From Bacteriovoracaceae bacterium (GTDB lineage: Bacteria; Bdellovibrionota; Bacteriovoracia; Bacteriovoracales; Bacteriovoracaceae), in contig JAGLPP010000004.1 of the NCBI GenBank assembly GCA_023137315.1, positions 1 to 58,371 of the forward strand: a stretch of DNA of 58,371 bases, written 5' to 3'. The position numbers were made by a program, and so were the translations under genes. Positions 26,651 through 35,301 of this stretch are shown piece after piece; position 1 is the stretch's first letter, and the number at the start of each line of letters is the position of its first letter. Below the pieces are notes generated by a model, which saw only the letters and a program-made list of their open reading frames with translations, made no database searches and was not told the DNA's origin.

Positions 26651-26862
26651 TCAATATTATTTTTATATGCTCTAAAAAAACAGGTTGATTCACACACTCC
26701 TGTTTTAAGTTGTCTTGAAAGCACCACTGCCAATCCTCCGATATTTGAAGACATAAATCCCTGAAGGGCCTTGACAAGATTAATTGAAATCATGGCCATG
26801 ATACAAAGAAAAATAAGATATTCCACCACGGCCTGACCAAAAATTTTTTCACGCTTCATCAT
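26647..26862 (-). CDS. Second Flp/pseudopilin-like small protein
   Basis: 71 residues from the first ATG (26862); a second ATG follows directly and no clear ribosome site is seen for either. FGQAVVEYLIFLCIMAMISINLVKAL is an Flp/TadE-type pilin helix. The tail has two Cys (CESTC). It lies after a hairpin that separates it from the main flp gene and overlaps the peptidase gene by 4 bases. Confidence 0.68.
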   Translation of the reverse strand: MMKREKIFGQAVVEYLIFLCIMAMISINLVKALQGFMSSNIGGLAVVLSRQLKTGVCESTCFFRAYKNNIE

Positions 26863-26884
26863 GTACAAAAATTATAGGTAAAAA

Positions 26885-26920
26885 ATAGAAAAAAGGACAG
26901 ACATTACCTTGTCCTTATTT
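26885..26920 (-). terminator. Attenuating terminator after the flp pilin gene
   Basis: On the minus strand AAGGAC (26916-26911) and GTCCTT (26898-26893) form a stem around a 12-base loop, followed by TTTTCTATTTTTT. It would end most transcripts after flp and let a minority run on into the assembly genes, a common way to make pilin in excess. Confidence 0.65.
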
Positions 26921-26979
26921 ACAAAAGACCAAATCAGTAAACCCGGAGATCGGCAGCCTCTCTTCCCACTCCATCCCGG

Positions 26980-27168
26980 CTACTGTTGTGATAACTCATT
27001 AACCATGTTCTCAGCATTACCAAACACTCCCTCTGTTAATTTGGTAAGCTTTTCCATCGCAACTTCTTTGAACTTGAACACAATCAACGCCACAACGGCC
27101 AAGAGTAGGATATATTCCGTGGAAGTCTGCCCATCCTCTTCTTGTAAAAACCTAAGAAGTAAACCCAT
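26980..27168 (-). CDS. flp: Flp-type major pilin
   Basis: 62 residues. DGQTSTEYILLLAVVALIVFKFKEVAM matches the Flp pilin pattern (Gly followed by an amphipathic start with Glu-Tyr after it, then a hydrophobic helix). The leader is only ~13 residues. AAAGGAGAA sits just before the ATG. It is the first gene of the Tad locus and is followed by a hairpin terminator, as for highly expressed pilins. Confidence 0.9.
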   Translation of the reverse strand: MGLLLRFLQEEDGQTSTEYILLLAVVALIVFKFKEVAMEKLTKLTEGVFGNAENMVNELSQQ

Positions 27169-27214
27169 CCAATTCTCCTTTCAATCCCGATAACGAATGT
27201 GCGCTTATACACAT

Positions 27215-27242
27215 GTATCGGCAACATCAAGAATTTTCTTTA
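27215..27242 (-). promoter_or_regulatory. Possible sigma-28 (FliA-type) promoter of flp
   Basis: On the minus strand TAAAG (from 27242) is followed, 16 bases after the TAAA, by GCCGATAC (27222-27215). The FliA consensus is TAAA-N15-GCCGATAA, so 7 of 8 bases of the -10 match and the spacer is one base long. Its position, about 50 bases upstream of the pilin start, is suitable. The spacer also contains no better sigma-70 pair that I can see. Confidence 0.45.
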
Positions 27243-27405
27243 CCCCTAATTTCGGGGGTTTTGGGCATCTTTTCCACCCACTACTTATAATTATAACTCT
27301 CTGCATTATTTAAAACAAGTTTTTTGCCTGTATTTATGTAACTACATGAAATTACGTTGTAAAGTGTTAAAAATTAGTGGCAATTTTATGTTGCATGACT
27401 ATCAC

Positions 27406-27435
27406 TTGAGCACAAACACATAAACGATGTATAAT
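27406..27435 (+). promoter_or_regulatory. Sigma-70 promoter of 6S RNA
   Basis: TTGAGC (27406-27411), 18 bases, then a perfect TATAAT (27430-27435). The predicted start, about 6 to 7 bases downstream, is the first base pair of the 6S terminal stem at 27441. Confidence 0.75.
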
Positions 27436-27440
27436 GGGCT

Positions 27441-27628
27441 ATGGGTCTTGTGGTTGACGCTGACATTTTTCTGCCCTACAACCACAAAAAAGGGAGCGGT
27501 CCCTGATCATGGTGAGCATGCTCACAATTGGTTATATGCCTTATAGTGAGAAGCCTAAAGTGATTACTAACTGCGCCCACCTGTCCAGATACGGCAGGAA
27601 AACTCCAAAGATCAACAGCAGGGCCCAT
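27441..27628 (+). ncRNA. ssrS: 6S RNA
   Basis: About 188 nt, the usual length of 6S RNA, which mimics an open promoter and sequesters sigma-70 RNA polymerase in slow growth. The ends pair (ATGGGTC at 27441-27447 with GGCCCAT at 27622-27628). The E. coli 6S landmark GGTGAGCATGCTC is found exactly at 27511-27523, followed at about the right distance by GAGAAGCCTAAA (27548-27559) and ACTGCG (27570-27575), as in E. coli GAGAAGCCTTAAAACTGCG. It has its own promoter. A 73-codon frame across it is not a gene. Confidence 0.88.
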
Positions 27629-27726
27629 CTTTGTTTACCTGATCCCAATAAAATTGATATTGACAAGTGGGGTCATCTTAAACATCATTTAACTAATAAT
27701 CTATTTTATATTAAAGAGGTCTTAAT

Positions 27727-28254
27727 ATGAACGAACTCACCTATTCACAGGAAAATACTACTCGTTGGATTGAGGAACTTGCCTTGGACGAATTAAACAT
27801 GGATGAGTCTGGAGTCATAAATTTCAACGAACACCTCAACCCCAGCCATTTTCTGGAGGAATCCTCCATCGAATTTATGAACCTGCTACGTGACAAATTC
27901 GAATTTTATGTTTCACGTTTTAACGAGTACAGGGGCCCAAATCAAAGTGAGTCCCAAATTAAAATTTTTAAGATATCAAACACCGTTAATGATTTTATGC
28001 TTTATAGGAATTCACTTAGATTGATCTTTAATCGCCGTACAAATGATCTTATTTCAATCGGATTTTTATCATCAAATGGAGAATTACTACCTGCTCGACT
28101 GAATATTCACAATGTCCAACAAACAACTCATGAAATCAAAGCACATATCGGACCTTTTAATAATATCAGTTGGAGATTTCATGGAGAAATTGTCAATCTT
28201 GATGCCCTTGTGAAACACTATCTAAGCGAGTTTATACGCAATTCTGCTAGATAA
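27727..28254 (+). CDS. Unknown protein downstream of 6S RNA
   Basis: 175 residues, soluble, no signal or membrane segment. AAGAGG 8 bases upstream of the ATG supports the start. Acidic in the N-terminal third; a DKFEFYVSRFNEYRG stretch and a C-terminal IVNLDALVKHYLSEFIR helix are visible. The family is not recognised. It is 98 bases from the 6S end and could share its transcript by read-through. It overlaps the convergent epimerase gene by 8 bases. Confidence 0.7.
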   Translation: MNELTYSQENTTRWIEELALDELNMDESGVINFNEHLNPSHFLEESSIEFMNLLRDKFEFYVSRFNEYRGPNQSESQIKIFKISNTVNDFMLYRNSLRLIFNRRTNDLISIGFLSSNGELLPARLNIHNVQQTTHEIKAHIGPFNNISWRFHGEIVNLDALVKHYLSEFIRNSAR

Positions 28255-29218
28255 AAACAATTCCTTCATCCCTTCCCTTGGCAATTTTCTCTGTACCCCG
28301 AAACCTTTGAAAGGTAAATTTCAGCGATTCTTCAACAGTTGGAAGTCTGGTGTTAAGATAATTCTCCAAATTCACCATATCCATCTTGCAAAAAATCGGT
28401 CCCCCTGACCAGGAACTTGTAGAAGAACTCATAATGGGAAAGGACCAATATCCTTTTGACAGACTTCTGTCTGATTGCTTGAATACCTTGCAATACAGTT
28501 TTGCAAAATCATAGAAAGTCATAAAATCAGTAGAACTGATTTGGAATAACCTGTTAACAACACCTTTTTCAATAATCAATTTGATGGCCATTCCGAGATA
28601 ATATGGGTCCAAAAACCCCTGGAATACATTATTATCACATAACATACTGTCGCCATTTTCAATTTTATTCTGCAATAACTCAAAAGTGGTCATCTGACGT
28701 GGAGCGGCTCCCCTTCCATAAAGAGCACACACTCTAAAAATAAGATAATTCAGTGAAGTTCTTTGAATAAAAAATTCTGCCGAGGACTTTGTTTTTCCAT
28801 AAACTGAAAGTGAGTCTGGAATATCAGACTCAATATAAAGTTTATCCACTCCTCCGAAAACCATGGAACTTGATATATAAATTACTTGTGACTTATATCG
28901 CTGACAATTTTCGACAACATTAAATAATCCAATTGTATTAAGTGCCTCTGCATAGTCCTTAGCCTTTGAACAATCATAGACCGATGAAAGACCAACAGAG
29001 TAAATAACAAAATCAGGTTTGAACGTAAAAATGGCGAGTTGAACTTCTTCCTTTGTCATCACATCACAGGGAATGGTTGTTACCCCACTTATAAATATTG
29101 GATGTTTGAAATAAGTTCCAATAACCCTGTAACTTCTTTTGAAAAATTCCGCAAGATTGGAACCAACAAACGAAGATACTCCAAATATCATGATTGTCTT
29201 TAATTCTTCGTTTTCCAT
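28247..29218 (-). CDS. NAD-dependent epimerase/RmlD-like extended SDR
   Basis: 323 residues. The Rossmann start IFGVSSFVGSNLAEFF (11-26) has the SDR glycine pattern with one Gly replaced by Ser. The catalytic triad is visible: SSS (116-118), Tyr140 and Lys144 in VYGKTKSSAEFF. YISSSMVFGG, the RVCALYG strand and a long C-terminal substrate domain match sugar-nucleotide epimerase/RmlD-like enzymes. The substrate cannot be read from sequence. It lies next to two flagellin genes on the same strand, so a flagellin glycan role is possible. Confidence 0.85.
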   Translation of the reverse strand: MENEELKTIMIFGVSSFVGSNLAEFFKRSYRVIGTYFKHPIFISGVTTIPCDVMTKEEVQLAIFTFKPDFVIYSVGLSSVYDCSKAKDYAEALNTIGLFNVVENCQRYKSQVIYISSSMVFGGVDKLYIESDIPDSLSVYGKTKSSAEFFIQRTSLNYLIFRVCALYGRGAAPRQMTTFELLQNKIENGDSMLCDNNVFQGFLDPYYLGMAIKLIIEKGVVNRLFQISSTDFMTFYDFAKLYCKVFKQSDRSLSKGYWSFPIMSSSTSSWSGGPIFCKMDMVNLENYLNTRLPTVEESLKFTFQRFRGTEKIAKGRDEGIVFI

Positions 29219-29250
29219 GTCATTATTATATCAGATACATTTATTAAATA

Positions 29251-29287
29251 AAAATACCCTTGCCTCATACGAGGCTAAGGGTATTTT
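29251..29287. terminator. Strong bidirectional terminator after the flagellin gene
   Basis: AAAATACCCTT with GCCTC pairs with GAGGC and AAGGGTATTTT (loop ATAC, one bulged T). T/A runs follow on both strands. On the minus strand it ends the flagellin gene at 29307 and stands 33 bases upstream of the epimerase start. Confidence 0.9.
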
Positions 29288-29306
29288 GAAAAACAGATTA
29301 TCTAAT

Positions 29307-30140
29307 TTACGAAAGTAATTTCAAGGCCACGTTGGGAAAATTATTGGCCTGACTCAGAACAGACACACCCGACTGCATTAAAATGTTGTCCCTAGTAAGA
29401 TCTGCTGTCGCCTTTGCCACGTCCACATCACGGACTCTGGAATTGGCTGCAGACAGATTCTCATCATTAATAGACAACGTGTTAAGCATCGATGTAAGCC
29501 GGTTCTGCATTGCCCCCAACTCAGCTCGCACTCCATTAACATGAACCAGGGAATCATCCAATCTCTGGAGCGATAATTGCGCCCCCTCTTTTGAACGAAC
29601 CGATTCATCCGAAAGACCCAACGAAATAAGCGTTGTGTCAGCCTTTGTACCATCGTAACGCACTCGATCCAGCAAAGGATTGTTATGAATTCCAACCTGA
29701 AACTCCATAAGACCGCCGCTTCCATCAAGGAGCTTTGTTCCATTAAACTCCGATGATTTGGCAATCCTGTCAAGTTCCTCCTTGAGCTGTTGGAATTCAA
29801 TATCAGAGAAGGATCTTTCAGTATTTCCAACAGTATCCGAGGCCGCTTGCATTGAAAGTTCGCGTAGCCTGATAATAATACTGGAAATCTCATTCAAACC
29901 ACCTTCTGCTGTTTGGACAAGTGAAATAGCATCCCCTGCATTTCTCTTGGCCTGTCTTAATCCCCGTATGCTTGCTTTTAAATTTTCACTTATCGCAAGC
30001 CCAGCTGCATCGTCTCCCGCCTTGGTTATCCGTTGACCGGAAGACAATTGACGTAAATTACTATTCATTCGTCTTGTCGTAGCTGATAATGATCTCTGCG
30101 CCGACAGTGACGGTACATTTGTATTAATTCTAAGACCCAT
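29307..30140 (-). CDS. fliC: Flagellin, copy 1
   Basis: 277 residues, the size of compact flagellins with D0/D1 only. The N-terminal MGLRINTNVPSLSAQRSL, LSSGQRITKAGDDAAGLAISENLKASIRGL and the C-terminal ANSRVRDVDVAKATADLTRDNILMQSGVSVLSQAN are textbook. A short variable middle (about 140-210) has no D2/D3. AAAGGAGAT lies 7 bases before the ATG. A TTGAAC/GTTCAA hairpin (30186-30202) lies in the leader. It and the next gene are tandem paralogues. Confidence 0.97.
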   Translation of the reverse strand: MGLRINTNVPSLSAQRSLSATTRRMNSNLRQLSSGQRITKAGDDAAGLAISENLKASIRGLRQAKRNAGDAISLVQTAEGGLNEISSIIIRLRELSMQAASDTVGNTERSFSDIEFQQLKEELDRIAKSSEFNGTKLLDGSGGLMEFQVGIHNNPLLDRVRYDGTKADTTLISLGLSDESVRSKEGAQLSLQRLDDSLVHVNGVRAELGAMQNRLTSMLNTLSINDENLSAANSRVRDVDVAKATADLTRDNILMQSGVSVLSQANNFPNVALKLLS

Positions 30141-30405
30141 ATTTAATCTCCTTTACGCATGATCAAACCTCCTGTTCTCTGCGTATTGAACTTCATGTTC
30201 AACAGAGCTATTATTAGTAGTTACCTAAATCCACAGTTTTTTCAGTTCTGTAGATAATCTGTTTTCGTTGTAGCATATCCACGTATTTCACAGCTTATGT
30301 TGCAGTTCACAAACCATGAAAAACTATCATCCACTGCTATTATCAAACATTTATCCCTCCAATGTTCATCAACACGTCAGTTTGATTCAAAATCAACCAC
30401 ATTTC

Positions 30406-31254
30406 TTAAATCTGGGCAGCAGACCTTATCAACTGGAGTGCATTCTTGGTGTAAGAATTCGCCTGCGATAAAACTGCCGTACCGGCCTCTACCAAAATAC
30501 TATTCTTGGTAAGCTCAGCGGTTGCAGCAGCAACATCGGTGTCTCTCACCCTGGAATTTGCAGCTGAAAGGTTCTCAATACTTACAGCAATGTTATTAAT
30601 AGTTGACTGTAAGCGGTTCTGCATTGCACCAAAATCTGCCCTTATTCCTGAAACAGAAATAATTGACTGGTCAATCGAAGACAGTGAATTTTGTGCCGAA
30701 ATCTTATCAGCAACACTGGCAAGATTGAGTCCAAGAGCAGCAGTATTGACGTCAGCGCTTGAAGCATCAAAGGTCAAACGGTCACTAATGGGATCGTTTC
30801 TGGTTCCAATCTGAATGTCAAAAACAGCTCCAGTTCCATTTAAGAGCTGAACTCTGTTGAACTCGGTCGAATTCGCAATTCTGTCAATCTCCGAAGTCAA
30901 CTGTTCAAATTCAACATTCAAAAACTTTCTTTCGGTCGAACCAATAGTGTCTGAAGCGGCTTGAACAGCAAGCTCTCTCAACCTGATGAGAATGTTGGAA
31001 ATCTCTTCAAGACCACCTTCAGCAATCTGAACAAGAGAAATACCATCCTGGGCATTTCTTTCAGCCTGTCCGAGACCTCTGATTTGTGCTTTGAGATTTT
31101 CAGAGATTGCCAATCCTGCAGCATCATCGCCGGCACGATTGATCCTTCGTCCTGAAGACAATTTTTCTAAAGTCCTGTCCATAGACAGACGCGTCTTTCG
31201 CAAATTCCTCTGCGCATTAATGGACGCTACGTTGGTATTAATCCGAAGTCCCAT
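30406..31254 (-). CDS. fliC: Flagellin, copy 2
   Basis: 282 residues from the ATG at 31254, preceded by CAAGGAGGATAGT; the frame is open 32 codons earlier but only by chance. N-terminal MGLRINTNVASINAQRNLRK and C-terminal ANSRVRDTDVAAATAELTKNSILVEAGTAVLSQAN mark a flagellin with small variable region. It is upstream of copy 1 on the same strand, 265 bases apart, so each probably has its own promoter. Multiple flagellins are common in this group and build one filament. Confidence 0.97.
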   Translation of the reverse strand: MGLRINTNVASINAQRNLRKTRLSMDRTLEKLSSGRRINRAGDDAAGLAISENLKAQIRGLGQAERNAQDGISLVQIAEGGLEEISNILIRLRELAVQAASDTIGSTERKFLNVEFEQLTSEIDRIANSTEFNRVQLLNGTGAVFDIQIGTRNDPISDRLTFDASSADVNTAALGLNLASVADKISAQNSLSSIDQSIISVSGIRADFGAMQNRLQSTINNIAVSIENLSAANSRVRDTDVAAATAELTKNSILVEAGTAVLSQANSYTKNALQLIRSAAQI

Positions 31255-31577
31255 ACTATCCTCCTTGATATTGGGTTCTGACAAAAGTCCTTTCTGCCAG
31301 AGAAGATTTGCAGTAATAGAAGACCACAAACTTCCTTCTGAAATACTCATCGCAATATTTCTTTAGAACTTAAGTTAAAAGTGTTGATTTTTTAGTCACT
31401 GAAAATATCCATGTTTAAAAACGCAACCATTTGTTTTTATGGATGTTTATATTAATTACCACCAGGCATATATTGCCATTCACACATCTTGAGAAAATCA
31501 GTCCATTAAAAAAATGTATAATTTTTTTATAGTAATCGTTGTAAAAACATATTCTCCCAACAAGGAAATGACATTAC
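31255..31577. other. Intergenic region between divergent flagellin and GNAT genes
   Basis: 323 bases, AT-rich. It holds the flagellin ribosome site, a 10-bp palindrome AACTTAAGTT (31367-31376) about 115 bases upstream of the flagellin start that could be an operator, and on the plus strand a TATAAT (31517-31522) about 55 bases before the GNAT start. The nearest TTGAGA is 22 bases away, too far for a standard spacer. No other gene or RNA is visible. Confidence 0.4.
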
Positions 31578-32633
31578 GTGAAAACCAAGGCCAGATATAT
31601 TCATACAACCTTAAAAAAACGTCCTGAACTCAGGGATGAAACAATCGAGCTCATAGAGGAGTGCTTTGGATATCAGCAACCATATAGCTATGAAGTCGAC
31701 TTCCTTCATTTGATGAACAAGAAAAATATGAATCAATGTTTTATCGTTTATGATTCAAAGGAACAAAAGGTCGTCTCACACGCAGGCGTGAATCTGCGTC
31801 TTATTGGAAATAGTGATTTTCAAATTCAATCAGCTCTCATGGGAGGAATGGCCACACATCCGGACTACCAGGGCCAGGGACACTTCAAATCGCTTTTTGA
31901 AAATGTTCTTCATCATTATGAAAACAAGGTATCACTTTTTATCCTCTGGAGTAATCTTGACAAGCTTTACGCAAAATTCGGATTTCATGAAGCCGGAGGA
32001 CAGTTGGAAACAGGCAAATTGCCTTTTAACGAATCACAATTGAACATTAATTTTAAAAAAACAAAGTTTTCAAAACTTGATTACAAAAACTTCAAACTAA
32101 TCCGTGATATCTACGAATTGGATACCAGTCGTGAATATACTACAATCATGCGAAGTAATATTGACTGGGAAAACATAAAAAATATCAATTCCACTGATTT
32201 ATATCTCTGCTACAACAAAAACGGGAATTTTGACGGATACTTTTGTGTTGGAAAAGGATTTGATCTTCAAGGCATCATTCACGAAACTGGATTTTACCCC
32301 GAGGTCAGAAATCAATATTTTGAAAAACTGGCCAAATATAAAATGTGGCTTCCTCAGAAAAATACATGGAAACCGGATAATGGATATCTTCTCTATCTCG
32401 CTCTTTTCAGGCCTGGAAATACTTCATTATTTAAAAACATGGTTGCAGCTTGGTCAAAAAACGATATCCTGATCAATAAGTATGATGGAAACATCGTATC
32501 ATACAACCACCTTGGTGAACCATTGATTGATACCATGGAGGAGTTTTTAAAGAAACTATTCGGACCGGAACCATTCTTTGAAGGATTTAATTATGGACCG
32601 CCTTTGTTCTTTTCTGGTTTGGACAGTGTTTAG
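31578..32633 (+). CDS. GNAT-family N-acetyltransferase with C-terminal extension
   Basis: 351 residues with a GTG start (AAGGAA about 9 bases upstream). Residues ~15-150 form a GNAT fold: LIEECFGY, FIVYDSKEQKVVSHAGVNL, then MGGMATHPDYQGQGHFKSLFENVL, whose Q-x-x-G-x-G/A acetyl-CoA pyrophosphate loop is QGQGH. YAKFGFHEAGG is the usual GNAT C-terminal strand-turn. The remaining ~190 residues are unrecognised but have a possible second GNAT-like copy shape. The substrate is unknown. It is a single gene between divergent flagellin and a convergent UbiB gene. Confidence 0.85.
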   Translation: MKTKARYIHTTLKKRPELRDETIELIEECFGYQQPYSYEVDFLHLMNKKNMNQCFIVYDSKEQKVVSHAGVNLRLIGNSDFQIQSALMGGMATHPDYQGQGHFKSLFENVLHHYENKVSLFILWSNLDKLYAKFGFHEAGGQLETGKLPFNESQLNINFKKTKFSKLDYKNFKLIRDIYELDTSREYTTIMRSNIDWENIKNINSTDLYLCYNKNGNFDGYFCVGKGFDLQGIIHETGFYPEVRNQYFEKLAKYKMWLPQKNTWKPDNGYLLYLALFRPGNTSLFKNMVAAWSKNDILINKYDGNIVSYNHLGEPLIDTMEEFLKKLFGPEPFFEGFNYGPPLFFSGLDSV

Positions 32634-32643
32634 TGTCTGGTAA

Positions 32644-34371
32644 TCAGACCCCTCCAACCCTTTTCAGTACCACAAACCCGGTAGCAAGCCATAAAGAAGC
32701 AATAACCCAAAATATCCCGCTTATAAGTGAAATACCGTTAAAAAGCATCAAATCACCCTTATCCATGGACAAAACTCCGGCAAAAACAAAAACACCCGTC
32801 AAAAAGGAAAATGACAGAAATAACATGGAAGCAAAAAGGTTGTTAAATTCCCTCTTATGGCCAACAGTTTTAATCTCCATGGCAAATTTATTTTTTGACC
32901 ATTCTTTTAAAAACCATTTTAGATGACGGGGAATAAGTCTTGCTGAAGACATGACATCCCTCATCGCCCAAATTCCCTCCTCAATAAGTTCATCCTTGTT
33001 AAATGAAGAGGCAATAATTTCGTGGATATTTTTTTCCAGAATACTGAAAAAATCACAATCCAGATCAAGAGATTTACCCACACCATCAAGAGTAATCAAA
33101 GAACGAAAAATAATAATCCATTCCCTCGGAACAAAGAGATTATGTCTGGTCATGGTCTTTACAACTATATTAAGAAGTTGCGAAGAATTAATATCTGAAA
33201 ATGTTAAACCAACATATGGCAATAATGCCTGTCTCACATCATGAATCAAGCTGTTCACGTCGGGGATAACATCGTATTCTGCAACATCAAGAAATTCATA
33301 AACAAGGTTTTCATAATTATGGGTCAATAAAGCATAAATAATTGCAACAAAACTTCTTCTGCCTTTTCCACTCAAATTCCCCATCAAGCCAAAATCAATA
33401 ACTCCAATTTGCCCATTTGGAAGCCAAAACAGGTTTCCGCCATGTAAGTCCGCATGAAAAAAACCATCATTCAAGTATGTTTTGGAAAATATCTCAATGG
33501 CCTTTTCTATTTTACCGCTTACATCATCCCTGATTTCATGAATTTTATTTTTGTTGGAAAAGGGAATGCCCCTTAATTGCTCCAAAACCAAAATATCCTC
33601 TGTCGTATATTCCTTATACACCCTGGGAACATGGAAGAGGTTGTCTGCATCATACCTTTTAATATTTTTATCAAAACGCACACAATTTAACGCCTCAATA
33701 TTAAAATTTAATTCGTTATGCAAACTCGCTTCAAAATCATCAACAATCCTTGAGATCCCAAGTGATTTCACTTCATCACTGAACCGTTCCACCCGGCCGA
33801 TCAAAAAACCAAGAATATTGAAATCAGTCTCAATAATCCTGATAATATCCGGACGCCGCACCTTTATCACCACTTCACTGCCATTTTTGAGCTTTCCCTC
33901 AAAAACAACGCCAATAGACGCCTTTCCAACAGGTTTGTGATTGATTTCCAGAAAAATATCCTCAATTTTTCTGCCAAGAGATTCTTCAATGGTCCTTTTG
34001 GCAACATCAAAGGACATTCCCCCCGCCTGATCACGCAAAATTTTCATTTCGTGAATAAAACTGGGGTCAAAAATGTCCTCTCTTGTACCAAGAAGTTGAC
34101 CAAACTTGATAAAGGAAGGCCCCAACTCCTCGAAACACCTTCTAAGACGATATCCGATAATCTGTGGCCAATCCCTTTTCTGGCGATTTGCAAGCTCCTC
34201 CTTTATTTTCACTTTGGAGGATGGCAGGACAAAATTTGGTATATTGGAGGTAATCTTACCTGAAAAGAACTCATCAAAGCCATTTTTGGCAAAAATAGAG
34301 ATAATTTCCTTGAGTCTGGCCATATTTTTAATGGTTTTTGTAAAAACAATACTGGTCTTAATGATATCCAT
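32644..34371 (-). CDS. UbiB/ABC1 (ADCK)-family atypical kinase
   Basis: 575 residues from the ATG at 34371; a TTG two codons earlier is possible. It has the UbiB signature FIKFGQLLGTREDIF (KxGQ), the Ala-rich loop replaced by GKASIGVVFEG, catalytic HADLHGGNLFW and VIDFGLMGNL (metal Asp). Two C-terminal hydrophobic helices (about 510-535 and 545-567) anchor it. This family supports ubiquinone or other isoprenoid-lipid biosynthesis through an ATPase activity. It ends 11 bases from the convergent GNAT gene and diverges from the recG cluster. Confidence 0.92.
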   Translation of the reverse strand: MDIIKTSIVFTKTIKNMARLKEIISIFAKNGFDEFFSGKITSNIPNFVLPSSKVKIKEELANRQKRDWPQIIGYRLRRCFEELGPSFIKFGQLLGTREDIFDPSFIHEMKILRDQAGGMSFDVAKRTIEESLGRKIEDIFLEINHKPVGKASIGVVFEGKLKNGSEVVIKVRRPDIIRIIETDFNILGFLIGRVERFSDEVKSLGISRIVDDFEASLHNELNFNIEALNCVRFDKNIKRYDADNLFHVPRVYKEYTTEDILVLEQLRGIPFSNKNKIHEIRDDVSGKIEKAIEIFSKTYLNDGFFHADLHGGNLFWLPNGQIGVIDFGLMGNLSGKGRRSFVAIIYALLTHNYENLVYEFLDVAEYDVIPDVNSLIHDVRQALLPYVGLTFSDINSSQLLNIVVKTMTRHNLFVPREWIIIFRSLITLDGVGKSLDLDCDFFSILEKNIHEIIASSFNKDELIEEGIWAMRDVMSSARLIPRHLKWFLKEWSKNKFAMEIKTVGHKREFNNLFASMLFLSFSFLTGVFVFAGVLSMDKGDLMLFNGISLISGIFWVIASLWLATGFVVLKRVGGV

Positions 34372-34453
34372 GGCCAATCCCCATCCAATTAAAGACGATA
34401 TTTTGTTTATCTTAACACTTGCTTGCTCGCAAAAAAACGAATAATTTGTGTTT

Positions 34454-34987
34454 ATGCGATGTGTGTTTTGTATTACTCACAGTCTTCTAATATTTTTCAT
34501 GTCCACCCTTGCCGGACATGCAACCGAAACCTGTAGTCGCACAGCGATAATCAATTATCAGGAAATACTTGTCGATACCAATTCCACGCAAAAGGGGGAG
34601 GGACTTCGTTACTATATTGAAAAAGACGCCATCGCGAAAAGCTATCTGGACAAATATCAAAAAAGAACAAAAATTCAGTGGCCCAATGTCGTTTTAGGCA
34701 CTGCTGGAACAATTATGACCCTCTCGGGATTTTTAGTTAACAAGGAAAGTAATAACAGAAGGGCCCTCATAATCGGGGGACTCACCATGCTAACAATAAA
34801 TTTTTTGGTTGCAAGGACAATTGCCTACAACAATGAACAAAACCTCCACGAGGCAATCAAGGAATATAACAAGAGAAATCTACCTCGAATCTATTTTAAT
34901 CCATGGCACGACAGCAAAAAGAAATTTTTTAACACCCAGGGAAAAATGTCACCGGCCATTATTATCAATATCGCAAGGAGTTTCTGA
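34454..34987 (+). CDS. Exported or membrane protein of unknown function upstream of recG
   Basis: 177 residues from the ATG at 34454; a GTG two codons upstream is also possible. A signal peptide with several Cys (about 1-23) precedes a polar region. Two hydrophobic helices (around 75-90 and 105-120: VVLGTAGTIMTLSGFLV, ALIIGGLTMLTINFLVA) follow, then a basic tail. No family recognised. The stop TGA is directly followed by the ATG of the zinc-ribbon gene, so the two are coupled. Confidence 0.65.
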   Translation: MRCVFCITHSLLIFFMSTLAGHATETCSRTAIINYQEILVDTNSTQKGEGLRYYIEKDAIAKSYLDKYQKRTKIQWPNVVLGTAGTIMTLSGFLVNKESNNRRALIIGGLTMLTINFLVARTIAYNNEQNLHEAIKEYNKRNLPRIYFNPWHDSKKKFFNTQGKMSPAIIINIARSF

Positions 34988-35296
34988 ATGTCTGATATTA
35001 ATACCAAAAAAATTCGTTGCTATAAATGCCGCCATATTCTTGATATTGAACAGTCAACAAAAATTATGAGAGGAGATGAATGTCCAAAATGTGAAACATA
35101 TTTGCGTTGCTGTAGAATGTGTCTTCATTATGATCCTTCGGCTTATAATGAGTGTCACGAGCCGGTTGCAGAACGGATTCTGGACAAGGAAAAATCCAAT
35201 TTTTGCGAATATTTTGTATTTAACGAAAATAAATCAAACAAGGAAGATGACAGTGATATCAAATTATCCGCAGCAAATTCCTTATTCAAAGATTAG
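34988..35296 (+). CDS. Small cysteine-rich zinc-ribbon protein
   Basis: 102 residues. Two Cys pairs CYKC (11-14) and CPKC (32-35) make a zinc ribbon, followed by a second Cys cluster CCRMCLHYDPSAYNECHEP and NFCEYF with the conserved pattern ...AERILDKEKSNFC. This pattern recurs in bacterial small proteins of unknown function. AAGGAG precedes the ATG. The tail is acidic. It lies between the unknown exported protein (0 bases) and recG (5 bases), an operon arrangement that suggests a nucleic-acid role without proving it. Confidence 0.8.
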   Translation: MSDINTKKIRCYKCRHILDIEQSTKIMRGDECPKCETYLRCCRMCLHYDPSAYNECHEPVAERILDKEKSNFCEYFVFNENKSNKEDDSDIKLSAANSLFKD

Positions 35297-35301
35297 ATCA
35301 A

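Noticed and set aside
27509-27730. 73-codon reading frame over the 6S region
   Set aside because: It coincides with 6S RNA landmarks and has no ribosome site; protein coding is unlikely.
30381-30397. TTGATT/AATCAA hairpin downstream of flagellin copy 2
   Set aside because: Six A/T pairs and no U tract; not a convincing terminator.
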